From Solanum dulcamara (Eukaryota > Streptophyta > Magnoliopsida > Solanales > Solanaceae): 64,000 nt of DNA. The translations under genes and the position numbers were made by a program. The stretch is from NCBI RefSeq assembly GCF_947179165.1, contig NC_077243.1, forward strand, positions 5,574,001 to 5,638,000. Reading direction: 5' to 3'. Under the pieces are notes generated by a model. That model did no database searches and was not told the DNA's origin. It saw only the letters and a program-made list of their open reading frames with translations. This document shows positions 49,101-60,549 of the stretch, in pieces. The first letter of the stretch is position 1; each line of letters begins with the position of its first letter.

Positions 49101-49907
49101 AACCCTACTTAGTAGAAATGGAAAAGGTTGTTTCTTTCATTTTGGAATTGTCAACTCTATTTCAACTTTTCTTCTCCCCTATTCCATGTTTAAAGACTAG
49201 GAATCCCCAAGTAGAATTGTATTATGAAATCTTAGATCTGCTTCTTTTTTCTTTTATAATATTTTGGAAAGAAATCAAGAATAATGTTGGGAATTCTCCT
49301 CTCAAGTTTTCGCTCTTCAAAATAGCTAAATTGCCCCTTGCAAATTTACATTTGCAGTCATCAATATGATTTTGTTACAAAAATAACATTTGTGTAATCT
49401 AATAGAAATGTTACGAGTACAATTTTGAATAGTTTAGGGTCATCTTCACTGCTCAAAACAAATATAGGGTTAAATTGCTTACACACTTGAAGTTTACTAC
49501 TTGGTAACTTTTACGAAAAGTATTTTTATACTAGCAGAAAGAAAAAAATCTTGCACTTTTGTCCTCATAATTTACTATCCATGCTGCTTTACAACAATTA
49601 AAAAGCAAGAGGGAGAAAAACATATTCATGTCATATTGACAGCTTGGAGTGTGACCATTTTTGGCTGCAAATGCAGAGAGTGATAGATGAGAATGATGAA
49701 GAACTGGGAAAGCTAAAGCAGGAATTGGGGGATGAGATTTACGATTCAGTGACCGCAGCTCTGATGGAGATAGAGGAATATAATCCTAGTGGTAGGTACG
49801 CGATTCCTGAGCTATGGAATTTCAAGGAAGGAAGGAAGGCCACACTGAAGGAAGTAATCAGTTTCCTTTTCAGGCAATTGAAGACGCAAAAACGAAAGAG
49901 GGGATGA
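46159..49907 (+). CDS. FACTOR OF DNA METHYLATION 1-like protein (XS/XH domain, RdDM)
   Basis: Exons 46159-47056, 47385-47566, 47766-47855, 48048-48335, 48493-48711 and 49677-49907 join to 635 residues, the length of Arabidopsis FDM1. Order: acidic N-terminus; zf-XS finger (CPFC at 43-46, H62); XS domain about 115-245 (FFWPWTGVVVNV, FNSDWTGFKGAMEFEKSFE, YGWVAREDDY); a long Glu/Lys coiled coil about 250-495; and the XH domain from about 500 (IGVKRMGEID, WHPFKT, EYNPSGRYAIPELWNFKEGR). The family (IDN2, FDM1-5) acts in RNA-directed DNA methylation. XS binds double-stranded RNA with a 5' overhang, the coiled coil and XH domain form complexes, and they act in the nucleus after siRNA production. The FDM1/5 subgroup is favoured over IDN2 by the short CPFCAGKKKQDYKYK finger. 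The ATG follows the acceptor directly; an upstream in-frame ATG at 46084 would lie in the intron. Confidence 0.93.
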
Positions 49908-52238
49908 CGATAGCTGTGTGTTTTTATATATAACTAGTCCAGGCAGTCCCTATATGTTTTTAAAGATGCCTGTAAAACCATGTATGTCAGACTCTGTAGA
50001 TTATCCTTTTCTCCTTTTCTGGTGCGACTGTTTGCATTCGAAAATATGATTATTAACTCTGATATGCCACTGAGAATTGTACTATATTCAATTGCCTTTT
50101 CATCTTATTTGAAACTGTGTTCCCCAACCAGAAATCCTGCCTTTCTCCTTCGAGAGAATACATAATCCAATACCAAGTATCCATAACTAGGACAGCTTTG
50201 AATCCAGTGTACAGCAGGGCTTGTTGAGATGAAATTCTGTGCAGCTTTCACCGAAGGAATATTTGAAGTGTGCGGCCTACTTCATGAATGCCAACGGAGA
50301 AAAAGAAGAAAGCCAGTTATTTTATTGGGAGAAAGATGTCTTATAACCAAGAGTGTGCAGTTCCAAATCCCAAGTAAGTCTTCAAAGGACAATCCCGCCC
50401 TGTTGTACATGAGATGAGAGCATCTGCATGCGGATTCAAGTTTTTTTTTTAATGGATTAGCTTCATCGCCTGTATAAGCCAAGGATGGTGCTCTCTATTT
50501 GTAAGACATCACTAATCTTGGTCTCTTGGCTAGTTGGAAGTACAAGAAGATGCATATATGGCTTTTTAGAACTATACTCATTAACTAATTCGGCCAGTAC
50601 TACATCCAAGTTATAAAATCCGGTGAAAGAAAACAACACATCCATAAGAGGAACGTCTTAATCAGAGTATTCTTTGATAGAACCGGACAACCTTTGACTA
50701 TGTTGGCAGTATTTTACTGTACATGCTCCTCACAGAGAAGTCATCAATACTCACAACTGCAACGCCTATCAAAACACCACCAAGCTTGGGGGCTACATGA
50801 AAAAAGTGATATTCATTGAAAAAATAATAGGAGGGTCTGACCTTCCAGAGTGAACCCTCTGTTAGGCAAATTGTAATTGTTCCAGTCAATAAAATTACTA
50901 ATTGGACCTTGAGCCCCATGCGTCATCAACTTAACAGAAATTATGCCATGACCAAACAAGCCAACAGTATCTTGCCCTCAAATCATTAAGTCTGTTGTTC
51001 AGCATACACCTATGTTTATATGACGCAAACAGAAGCTCCAATCCCTGGGATGGGGGAAGGGACTTATTTCCAAGAAGTTCCTACGCTTATGCAGGCACCA
51101 TATGAACTATGAAGTGTCCACTTTCAATACTTATCTGTCTATAAAACCAAAAATTGAGCACTGCATATTTGCTTATGAATGGACCGTCATTTGTAGGTTA
51201 GCAAACGGAATACGACAATACGTATTCACCATTCTGTTTTGAAGCAGACGCTATTCATAACAAGGTTAACAGAACCATGCATCCCCAAACGTGTCATAAG
51301 AAGGTTTTCTAGCCTCCTGATCATCACTCTACTAGTTAATATATAATGTTTACAGTCTAAACAAAGCATGAAAGCCCACATGAAAAATTTTGAGACATTG
51401 GCTCTTCGAGTATCGAATCCTTCTTCAAATAGTTACTTCAACTATACCCCAAGAAGTTCTTCAACAGTGGATCAGCTCCAAACATGCTATCAGTAAACCA
51501 ACTTTCTGGATTTGAGGCAAATATCTTACATCATGAAGGTAATAAGCATTTGCCCTTCCGTTAATCAAAGCAAGTTGGAAGTTGGAACATTCAGAAATAA
51601 ATTTCAATCATGAGATTTCCAGTTTACAAAGACTTGAATAACAAGCTTGCGCAGAAGTAGATCAAAAACACATGGCAGCAAGTATCCATCTTTTGGATTC
51701 ACAAGATCAGACCTGTCAGTGACATGCTATAATACTAAACTAGAAAACCATTTTTTTACCACTATGCGTTTTCAAATCAGCAACATATATTAGGTCATAG
51801 ACAGCACCATCTGTTTACAACTCCAATCAAACTTGTCAAAACAGCACAAAAGTATTTCTTGATGTACAAAAATCCCGTCCCTTGCATATGCTTAACCCCA
51901 TAGCTCAATGGAAAAGCGGAGGAAAAGAATCAGAACAAACCTGGAAGTTACCAGCTAATGCGGTAAAGCCACATATGAAAGCTTCAGCGTTATACCTTTC
52001 TTATCCTGGAGTAAAACAATGAGCAGTAACACAGAAACAATAACATTGACAATAACATTGAAGAAAGGAGAGAAGAAAAGAGTTTTATCAAACCAAAATA
52101 AGGTGGATATTATAAATTACCACAATTTTTTCACCAAAAGTATACATTGGAAGTGTGGCATCATACATCACACACAAGTAATAAACATCTATCCTTTTTA
52201 ATTTTATTTTTTTTCATTTTTTCATTTTTATTTTTTGT
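49908..52238. other. convergent spacer between FDM and CAF1 genes
   Basis: It contains the 3' untranslated regions of two convergent genes. Several minus-strand frames of 60-73 codons (50282-50919) have no recognisable motif and unlike composition, and are not called. No mobile element recognised. Confidence 0.55.
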
Positions 52239-53063
52239 TCAATGGATACTCTGCCCATTTTCAACACCTAGACCATACAACACACCGGCATACTTTTCCA
52301 GTGAACCGCTAAAAAAGTTTTCTTTCAACTTCCTAAACGTACAAGCAGTCAGCAAGCTATCTGAACCCGCCTGATGACAAATACCAACCCTCTCAACCTC
52401 CAACAGCTCCGCAAGCTTGTTCAATCCACCATGAAGACTGTTGCAGAACTTCATCAAATGCTTGATGTCGAAAATGACAGGAAAGTACACATTGATCAAG
52501 GTAAAAAAACCTGCTTGTGTATCAGGCAAATCCCGGCAAGTCAACAGCTTCAACAGGTATCCAAAATCATACCCACTATGAAAAGTAACCCAGTAAACAC
52601 TATCGTTCAGCACAATCCCTGACGACATCAAAAGCTCCGCAAAGTGCTTGGCATCAATACCTTTTTCATTGTTCATCTTGAAATCAATGCCACTTTGGCG
52701 CAACAACTCAATTGAATCATTCGCGAAAACATCCTCGTTAGGGTTGAATTCACGGAAATTGAATTGCCAAATACAGTATTTGTCGGTTCCACATTTGGGC
52801 AAGTTGCCGTTTTCATCCGAAAATGTCAGCCCTAATTGAATCAACTTCAACATATCCACGTTATCCTTGAGCGTTTGGTAATGGTAATCGTTGCTATTCT
52901 TAAAATTCCCGACCGGCCGGATTACCACTCCGGGAAACTCCGTATCCATGGCAACAAACGGAAATTCATCGACGATTTCGCGCATTAACGCGAATTCTTC
53001 CTCCAGATTGTCAATCCAAACCTCTCGAATGTGGATCGAATCAGTTTTTAGCAAAATCGACAT
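52239..53063 (-). CDS. CAF1: CCR4-associated factor 1 (CAF1) deadenylase
   Basis: An intronless 274-residue frame, the normal plant CAF1 size. It is a DEDD-type 3' exoribonuclease (Pop2/CNOT7 family) that shortens mRNA poly(A) tails within the CCR4-NOT complex, in cytoplasm and P-bodies. The catalytic residues are visible: D40 and E42 in AMDTEFPG, D166 in [10 protein letters not shown]235 in [10 protein letters not shown], with H230 supporting. The N-terminal [20 protein letters not shown] and the middle [14 protein letters not shown] are family blocks. It resembles the Arabidopsis CAF1-6/7/11 group, with single-exon coding as in that group. Plant members are stress- and hormone-responsive. 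The leader is spliced and has a short upstream ORF, both listed. Confidence 0.96.
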   Translation of the reverse strand: MSILLKTDSIHIREVWIDNLEEEFALMREIVDEFPFVAMDTEFPGVVIRPVGNFKNSNDYHYQTLKDNVDMLKLIQLGLTFSDENGNLPKCGTDKYCIWQFNFREFNPNEDVFANDSIELLRQSGIDFKMNNEKGIDAKHFAELLMSSGIVLNDSVYWVTFHSGYDFGYLLKLLTCRDLPDTQAGFFTLINVYFPVIFDIKHLMKFCNSLHGGLNKLAELLEVERVGICHQAGSDSLLTACTFRKLKENFFSGSLEKYAGVLYGLGVENGQSIH

Positions 53064-53193
53064 TTTCGCTTTTGCCGAAAAAAAGTAAGTTCAATCAAAT
53101 AACAAAATAATCTTCACCAATTCCGACCAAACAAATTTTGATTCGCCGGAATAAAAAAAAGATCTCTTTGAATCCCTCAAATCAAAATCAGAT

Positions 53194-53277
53194 CTGCAAA
53201 ATAAGGTGAATATGAACTAAATTAGACAACAAAATCACATAAAACAACCATATAACCAACAGATCTTCGAAACTTAC
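53194..53277 (-). other. 84-bp intron in the CAF1 leader
   Basis: On the minus strand the donor is AAG|GTAAGT (gt at 53277-53276) and the acceptor TTTTGCAG (ending 53194), with an A/T-rich middle. Both sites are close to the plant consensus. The intron lies 130 bases before the ATG. Confidence 0.75.
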
Positions 53278-53280
53278 CTT

Positions 53281-53352
53281 TCAATATAAATAAAAATTCA
53301 AACTTTCAACCATGAATCGATGATTGAAACAAATCCAACAATTCCGACACAT
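53281..53352 (-). other. 23-codon upstream ORF in the CAF1 leader
   Basis: ATG at 53352 opens a frame MCRNCWICFNHRF... of 23 codons ending TGA at 53281, wholly within the first leader exon, four bases before the predicted splice donor. If the transcript starts upstream of it, scanning ribosomes would meet it before the CAF1 start. Whether transcription begins that far up is not known. Confidence 0.5.
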
Positions 53353-53459
53353 GTATAAATAAATTTATCTGTGGAGAGAGAGCGATCTGAAAGATTAGGG
53401 TTTGAACAGAAACAATATGAGGCGGCGAAGAAGGATAAGAAAATGAACTTCTAGGGCAA

Positions 53460-53790
53460 AATCGAAAAAGCTTTTTTTGTTTTTTTTGTTTTTTGTTTTT
53501 TTTTTGTTTTTTTTTAATGCTACACTCTAGAGGGAGAAAAAGAGATGGGCCCCTCCCTTCCTGTCCACCTCTTCACAACTCCAAAACTACAAATATATAG
53601 TTGAAAAATGTTTTTCGAACTAATTTTTTGTTTTTTTAAAAAGAATTCTGGAATATTCTGTGGGAATAAAAAAATGAAGGAATTTCGTTTGTTAGTAATT
53701 AACAAATGAGAATTTGTTGGGGTGGTGGTTGTGTTAATGGTTCTTTTTTTTTTTAGTAAATATTTTTGGGGGGATTGAAGGGTTTTTATT

Positions 53791-53821
<31 letters not shown>

Positions 53822-53835
53822 TAAGAACTTTTTTC
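53460..53835. repeat. T-rich low-complexity DNA upstream of CAF1
   Basis: Long T runs broken by single G or A (TTTTTTTGTTTTTTGTTTTT type) at 53472-53517 and 53785-53822 on the plus strand. They flank the likely CAF1 promoter. Poly(dA:dT) tracts of this kind often disfavour nucleosomes; that role is inference. Confidence 0.6.
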
Positions 53836-53839
53836 GACT

Positions 53840-56110
53840 TTTGATTGTTTTGGTTTTTTTTGAGGGATGGAGTCTGGAATGTGGTTTTATGTAGGAGGAA
53901 GAGGATAAGGGTGAAATGTGGGAATTTACTAAATATAAACACACATTCTAATAATAATAATTAACCACGTAATGGAGCAAATCGAAAATCGATAAGTTTA
54001 GTAAAAAGAATTTCAAAATCTTATTGCATTCTTCACCATATACTATCGTCTATCAAGTGTTATTTAATCAATCTTTTGACAAAAATAATTTACTCCCATA
54101 ATATTTCTCACGCAATAAAGTAGTATGTTCTTGTTCTTCCTCTTTACAACTCATAATGACCAATGAACTTTATAAATCCAAAATCATTAAAAGGAGAGAC
54201 TAAAAAGTGTTTGTTTTATTTTAAAATAAATATTTTTATTTTTTAAAAATAATTATTGTTTCATGTAATCGTGAAGGTATTAATAATGGTCTTTCAATTT
54301 TATTCTTTTTAAAATAAAGGAGTTTATATAATTAAGAAATTATTAAAGATCTATATCTTTTTCAAATTAAATATTAAGAATAAGTTAGTCAAAATACATT
54401 TTACTTTATAAGAATGAGTAAATTTTTTTTAAGGATAGATTTGAACTAAAAACACTATTTATTTTAAAACGAAACGAGTAAAGAAAAGGTTGGTCAGTGG
54501 TTATTGAGGAACATGTAACGCACCTCTTCTAGTAGACAACATCATAGACTGCACATGAAGTGTCGACGTGATTAGAATAAATAATTTAGGAGTAAGAAAC
54601 AGGAATGGAAATTATTAAGAAATATCTCCTAGAATTAGCAATTTTGGAAATTTAATTAGTAGGCAAGACGAATCAGTCAATTGTGATTTGTGACTCATGG
54701 ACAATAATAGTAAGGCAGAACACGTTATAATCATTTTAAACTTTGACATGTTTTATTCGGGATGAATTATATAATAACAATAATATATTTAGTGTAGTCC
54801 AATAAAATTTGAAAAAGATAGATTGTATGCATACATTATCGATCCCTACCTTACGGATACAAATATTGTTTCCGATAAAATCTTAATTGAAGATAAATTA
54901 TATATATATATATATATATATTTATATGTGTATCTTGGTAGCACAACACCAATGGAATCTTTGGTCCTAGATGGCCCAAAGCTGAGTTCTAATACTAAGT
55001 GACGTTTATGAAGTAAGAATCGATATTCTGATAATTCTAATGACTCATGCTTAGCCCGGATGTTTTCTGCAAATTAGAATTTAATGGAAACATTGCCAAG
55101 AGCTGTTCTCCAATCAAACAAGTTGACTCAACAGCAGTTTGTGCACTATAAGAACTAATCAAAGCCGTTTGGCCATCAAAATTATTCAATTATTTTCGGA
55201 ATAATTTTTCACTTTATTTCAAAATCAGTGTTATAAAAAATTTAAATCCAACTGGGAGTGCAAGATTTGGGAGTTGTAACAATCAAACTTTGGACATGTT
55301 TTTACTCAGATCTAGAAGACTAGAACACTCAGTACACCCTCAAAATTGACACTTTTGGACCCTTACAGACCAAACCGGACACTTCGGCCATTTGTATTAT
55401 AAAATTAACTTCCATTAGTTCACCCAAAACTCAAAAAAATCTATTACAAAAATTTTAAACATAGTTCGCCTCGCCCACAAATGGGCAAAGTGTCCATTTT
55501 GATCTTTGTTTTTAGGGAGGGTCCCTTTTGGTCTGTAGCGTCCAAAAAAATGTCTGTTTTGGTACCGGACTCCTAGAACATTGATGGACATTGTTTGAGA
55601 TACAATAATTTCTCCTATTGCATCTTAAAATCCCAGTTATCAAAATTATATTCCATGACAAAAGTAATGCAGACTTTATTCTTAACTTGAAACTATGTAT
55701 CCTTCCTTACTACTTCCAACACTAGATTAATAACCACAAATATAATACTGATTCAGAAGAGCCATCAAATAGAAGACGAGGCTAACGTTTAACTCTTTCT
55801 AATAATTGATCCAGAATCATCCTCGACTGAGAGAAGTAACAAGGAAACCGAGCAGTGAAGAATTATCACCCAATTGTTACCATTTGCAACAGTGAAAATG
55901 CTAACAACAGCTGAAAGCACTAGTAAAGGTTTGGTACACTAGTAATTAGTCTGTCTCTACAGATAAAATTCAGCTAACATGCTCTTAGAAAATACTTCTA
56001 TTAGTTGATGATGACCACGAAGAAAGATGTACTAGGAGCCATCTCCAATATGAGGCGAAAGCAAAAGAAAATTGTATGCAATCCAAAGAACTCAACGGCA
56101 TCAACAATCT
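53840..56110. other. intergenic, mostly featureless
   Basis: AT-rich DNA between the divergent CAF1 promoter and the SDF2 3' end. It contains a short TA run (54899-54921). A possible worn palindromic element at about 55330-55580 has TGACACTTTTGGACCCTT facing AGGGTCCCTTTTGGTCTGTA. No gene seen. Confidence 0.55.
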
Positions 56111-59100
56111 TTACTTGCTTTCAGTAACTGGGAAGTAGACACCCTCCGCTGCCAACCAAACATTATCTGGACGTTTTTCTTTAACACTGCAAACCTGCAA
56201 CATGCATACATGGAGATTTTAAGGCTATCAAGGTAGCAGAAGATAGGATAACTATTGCATTTGGAACTATCACAATGTCTTGTACAATCTTAAGCTCACC
56301 TCTTGCTGACCTCCAGCAATTCGGGTGTATTTCTTGTCATGACTGTGGAGATAACCACCAGTGTCCACATGTTGAAGCCTGATTCTTTGGTCTTGCCTCC
56401 AAGTTTTCCCACTGCCCTCAATTTCAAGTCTATCAAGGGGAGAAAGAAGAAACAGATCAAACAAAGAGGTGGTGGTTACTAAACGGCTAAGAAGGCAGCA
56501 CATGTCAGATTGTGTCCAAAGACAAATCCAGCCTTACCTCCAATAGTCCCCAGTATCAGATTCATTCTCATCACCGAAGCAGCTGACCTGCAACATTGTC
56601 CACCAATTAATTCAGCAGGAAAACATCAGAAAAACCAACATTCAATAGCAGTTGAAATCATAACATACCACCAAAACGATGTAATTGAGACATCAAAAAC
56701 TACAGTTTAATGTGACTACATTGCAAGCATGGAAAGAGCAATCTAAAATCATATGCCAACTCCACTCCCACCCAAAAGAATAAGAGCATATAAACATATT
56801 TTCTTTTGCTTATAGCTATCATCCACCGCTTGTGTGAACAAAAATTCCTCATTTCAATTGTCATGTACTCTTGCTACTTTTTTATGCTTTTTATTGGATC
56901 CACTTATTTCATCAAAAATAATTCCTCATTTCATTGGAAAATTATAACATGGTGTGTCCTAACATTGTGGCCTCCAATGATATTAATCAGGTGAACCTAA
57001 AACTGTTAGCATTCTTCAAACTAACATTGTAATTTTTATTGAACTCAACCATGAGAGGAAATTTTGTTTTACCGTGAACCAGTGGCTGAGCTAGGAATCT
57101 GATTAAGGGTGTTCAAACTTAGATAGTAAAAAAACCTCAATGAAAGGAGTCAAGCTACACAATATTTAGTTGTCATTTTTCACATAGTTAGTCCTACATA
57201 TCCAAATGCTATATTTGAAATGTGTTGTTTCACTGAAAATTTTAATTGAACAAAGAAAGTCGCTTTAAAAAGTTCAGCAAAGAAAATCACCGCACATCAG
57301 TAGAACAAAAGGTTGGAAGGTAACAGAAGAGAAAAAAAACCAAGAATCTTTAGTGATATTTGACAGGTGGACACGACAAAATTTTAAACAAAAGTCAAGC
57401 GTAGTTTATTTTTAAATAAAACAAGTAAAATTATTTGTATTTCATGCGGTATGAGAAATATGGATAAATTTTAAAATAATATTTTAATAAATTTTGTCAA
57501 GCACTTTCAGATATATACATATAAATATTAATAATATATTGTTGAAATCACAAACATAAACATCTTTAATATAATTAAATTTATATTGAACTATACTTTT
57601 CATTATCAAATGTTCCTATAAGAAGAAAAATAACTAAAGGAAACTTTCACTTATAAATATATATGTTTGGTAGATTTATGCATAATTATATTTCTAATTG
57701 TATAAGTAATTAATGTATTTATATATTTAATCTTCTTACTTTCTCTTTTTCTGACTTCGATTTGTAATCTTGATTACTAAAATTTCAAATTTTCAAAAAG
57801 AAAGATATATCTTATATCTCATTCAAATTTCACGTTGAGTTATATGTGGGCAGGAAAGAAATATTTATAAGATTAAATGTTTAGATGGTACTTCTATAGT
57901 TTGAAATTTTATAAAATATATGAATAAAATCTTTCTAATTTACTTCTTTAATATTATGTCGAGACAAATATTTAGAAAGAATCAAAAGTAATAAAGTAAT
58001 TAAGAGCTTGTCAATCAAGCTTTGTTTTGAAATTGAAAAAAAAAACACCTATTTAACTGCTTCTGCGAGGATTCGAACCCAAAACACCTAACCCACTCGA
58101 AGCACCCTTGACCACTGATCCATGGAACACAATTGTTCCAAGGGTGTTCATTCTGTAATATATAAACCTAAATTACAGAACTTATAATTTTCCAAACCAC
58201 CCTTGGTATAGTGTAGCTCTGCCCCTGAGATGCCAATATTTTTTCTTTTTGATAAGCAATTAAGCTGCCAATTGGCTTTCCAACAATAATAAACTACGAC
58301 TATTTATTACCAAAATTCATATGTAATTTTAGAAAGTTAATAGTTATAATCATATATATATATTATGAACACATTTCCAAAAGAAAACCTATATTCGGTG
58401 TTAGACACCAACTGAATGTAATGTATTGACTTGGTTATTCATCAACCAGAAAATGTAACACATCGATTTGGTGATGTTACGAAGACGCCGACAACAACAA
58501 CAAACCCAGTGTAAATTCCACAAGTAGGGTCTTGGGAGGGTATCATCAACCAGAAAATGTAACACATCGATTTGGTGATGTTACGAAGACGCCGACAACA
58601 ACAACAAACCCAGTGTAAATTCCACAAGTAGGTTCTTGGGAGGGTAGTGTGTATGCAAACCTTATCCCTACTTTAAAAAGGTGTAGAGGTTGTTTCCTAT
58701 AGAGGTGATGTTTACTAAGAATGGAAGAAAAATGCATATTTTACAATATTTGTTAGGGACCAACGTAGGGAAACTAATTGTCACCTTTTGTTGTTCAATA
58801 GAGAATGATGTACCTAGTGTCATAATTCACAAAGTTGAACCCACACAACTGTTTGCACAAAACAATACATGTACATTATCTCACCAAAGGAACAAAGAAA
58901 AGACTGACTCTGATAAATGAAAACATGCAATACTCAAGTCATGGGGAAATATTTCTTTCAGAAACTCGATGTTCACGTAATCATGAACGCGTAATCATAA
59001 TTATACTGCATTAAAAATGAGAATTCATCTAGAGCAAAGTATGGCAAAAGATGGTAGCAGTCGAGGTCAATTCGATTACTCCTTGGTCAGACAATATCTG

Positions 59101-59914
59101 CCATAGGATAGTATCTGTCTCACAATTTTCAAGTGAAAATACAATACTATTTCAATCCAAAATTTACGAAAGTTCAAGGATTAACTGAGATGCATAAACA
59201 TACCATCTACTATCAAGATGGAAAAATAAATAAAAAACATGAGAATCATCATATCACTGAGAAAGAGAAATAAACCAGCCTACGAACCTCCATATTCCCT
59301 GATATGGGAGATGCATGCAAATGGCTATGCAACCATCTTCTGGTCTTCATATGTTGCAGCCTGATGATGCTTCCACTCTTAATAGGATCGCCTTGCTTGG
59401 ACGAGTCGGTGCTCCTAACAGCCTGGTGAGAAATCACAGATCAATCAGCTAATGAATTTAACACATTTAGAAGTGAGTGAAAGAAGGTAACACTTCAAGA
59501 CAATCATCTAACATACCCAGTAGCTGTTAGCATCATCAACGCCGGGAAATCCAGTGACTGATTGCTGCCCACTGCCAGAACCATATGGCACATCATGGGA
59601 ATGCAACCGAAACTTTGTCCTCTCATGCATCAACTTAATCGCGGATCCATATGTAATCTACGAAAACATAAACAGATTGGTGTCCTTAGGGTTATAGCAG
59701 AACTACTGCGAATTATCATTGGATTCTATTAAACTTTAGATCCCAGAGCACATATTTTAACAAATTTCAATTCCAATTAAGCAGATAACAGTTACAGGGG
59801 AGTATATTTCATTACCTGGACGCCTTCGGATGCAGCGGAGACAGGCGTCGATGTGTAATCAGAGTCAAGGGTGAGAAAAAGAAAGAGGGCGAGGCCGAAG
59901 AAGGAAATTGCCAT
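56111..59914 (-). CDS. SDF2: stromal cell-derived factor 2 (SDF2), ER MIR-domain protein
   Basis: Minus-strand exons 59914-59816, 59657-59517, 59422-59288, 56587-56538, 56429-56300 and 56194-56111 join to 212 residues, close to Arabidopsis SDF2. MAISFFGLALFLFL is a signal peptide. The rest is three MIR repeats with IKLMHERTKFRLHSHDVPYG, IIRLQHMKTRRWLHSHLHAS and IRLQHVDTGGYLHSHDKKY. SDF2 forms an ER-lumen complex with ERdj3B and the chaperone BiP for glycoprotein quality control; in Arabidopsis it is needed for the immune receptor EFR and is induced by the unfolded-protein response. There is no C-terminal HDEL, as expected for plant SDF2, which is held by its partner. Intron 3 (2.7 kb) contains a hAT-like element. 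The frame stays open without any ATG for a further 80 or more codons upstream. Confidence 0.95.
57080..58228. mobile_element. hAT-like non-autonomous element in SDF2 intron 3
   Basis: The left end CAGTGGCTGAGCTAG and right end (complement) CAGGGGCAGAGCTAC match at 12 of 15 bases. AAGGGTGTTCA-type subterminal motifs occur near both ends. The 8-bp flanks do not match, so the element is old or its ends have moved. The 1.15-kb AT-rich interior shows no transposase. Confidence 0.6.
58441..58648. repeat. 104-bp tandem duplication
   Basis: Copies start ATCAACCAGAAAATGTAAC at 58441 and 58545 and differ by about one base (AGGGTCTTGG versus AGGTTCTTGG), so the duplication is recent. The unit includes GACAACAACAACAAACCCAG. 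With the following GTGTATGCAAACCTTATCCC it looks like the complement of the SINE/LINE-tail repeat found elsewhere in the window. It lies in SDF2 intron 3. Confidence 0.9.
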
Positions 59915-60180
59915 GAGAAGTAATAGCACTATGAACCAGGTTCTTTGCCAAAATGGAAGATCAAGGTCCGATTCAGATGAGGATTCTTTCAGCACTATTC
60001 GCTTCGAGCCCGATGCTCCGGCTTGATTCAATGTCGACGGCGGTGCTGATTTCCTTCTAGTAAGAGTTTGATGTTGTTGTTGCCCTGAGGGAGCCACGAT
60101 GAAGCTCTTTGCGGATGCCCGGTGGAGCCCCGACGATATTTCGATTCTGAAGGTGAATTCAAGCGATTTGTACTTTCCTA
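59915..60180 (-). other. ATG-free SDF2 leader, open in frame with the coding region
   Basis: Upstream of the SDF2 ATG the same frame runs open for more than 80 codons, back to a TAA near 60200, without an ATG. The would-be peptide includes SESDLDLPFWQRTWFIVLLL directly before MAISFF. A GTG lies at 60095-60097. It is either a plain 5' leader that happens to be open, or an N-terminal extension made from a non-AUG start. Confidence 0.55.
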
Positions 60181-60255
60181 ATCTCCGACGATGTTAATGA
60201 TCCTTGTGGGCTTTTTTGGCTTGGGCTTGGATGCAGGAGGCATTTAGCTTCCTGA

Positions 60256-60357
60256 TTCCACGTTGTAGGAGCAGCCTCGGCAAATCATTTTTCTCCACGT
60301 GGAGTTTTGGTGACTTGGCCGGTTCTGATTGGAAGAGGATGGCTGTTCTCTACGTGT
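60256..60357. promoter_or_regulatory. cluster of ACGT cores upstream of SDF2
   Basis: CCACGTTG (about 60258), palindromic G-box CCACGTGG (60295-60302) and CTACGTGTCC (about 60350) lie within 100 bases. A CCAAT on the minus strand is followed ten bases later by CAAG, one base off an ERSE (CCAAT-N10-CACG). bZIP28/bZIP60 bind ACGT-containing ER-stress elements, and SDF2 is an ER-stress gene in Arabidopsis, so the cluster is a plausible control region. Confidence 0.5.
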
Positions 60358-60549
60358 CCATGATGACTAAACCGGTCGATACGGACTTAGTATAGCATTT
60401 GGCTCTTTGGTCGACAATAAGTTATTTTAAAATTAATTATTTTTGGATAAATTATTTTATTATATATATGACATAATTTATTTATCATACTAAGGTATAA
60501 ATGATGAATAAATAATCAGAAAAAAAAATCATAAATATCCTTTATTTAT

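Noticed and set aside
50282..50919. three minus-strand frames of 60-73 codons
   Set aside because: No motif, no splice sites joining them into a longer protein, and no similarity recognised; kept as non-coding.
58060..58100. tRNA-like GAGGATTCGAACCC stretch
   Set aside because: Only the T-arm-like part is present, with no anticodon arm or acceptor stem; it belongs to the subterminal part of the hAT-like element.
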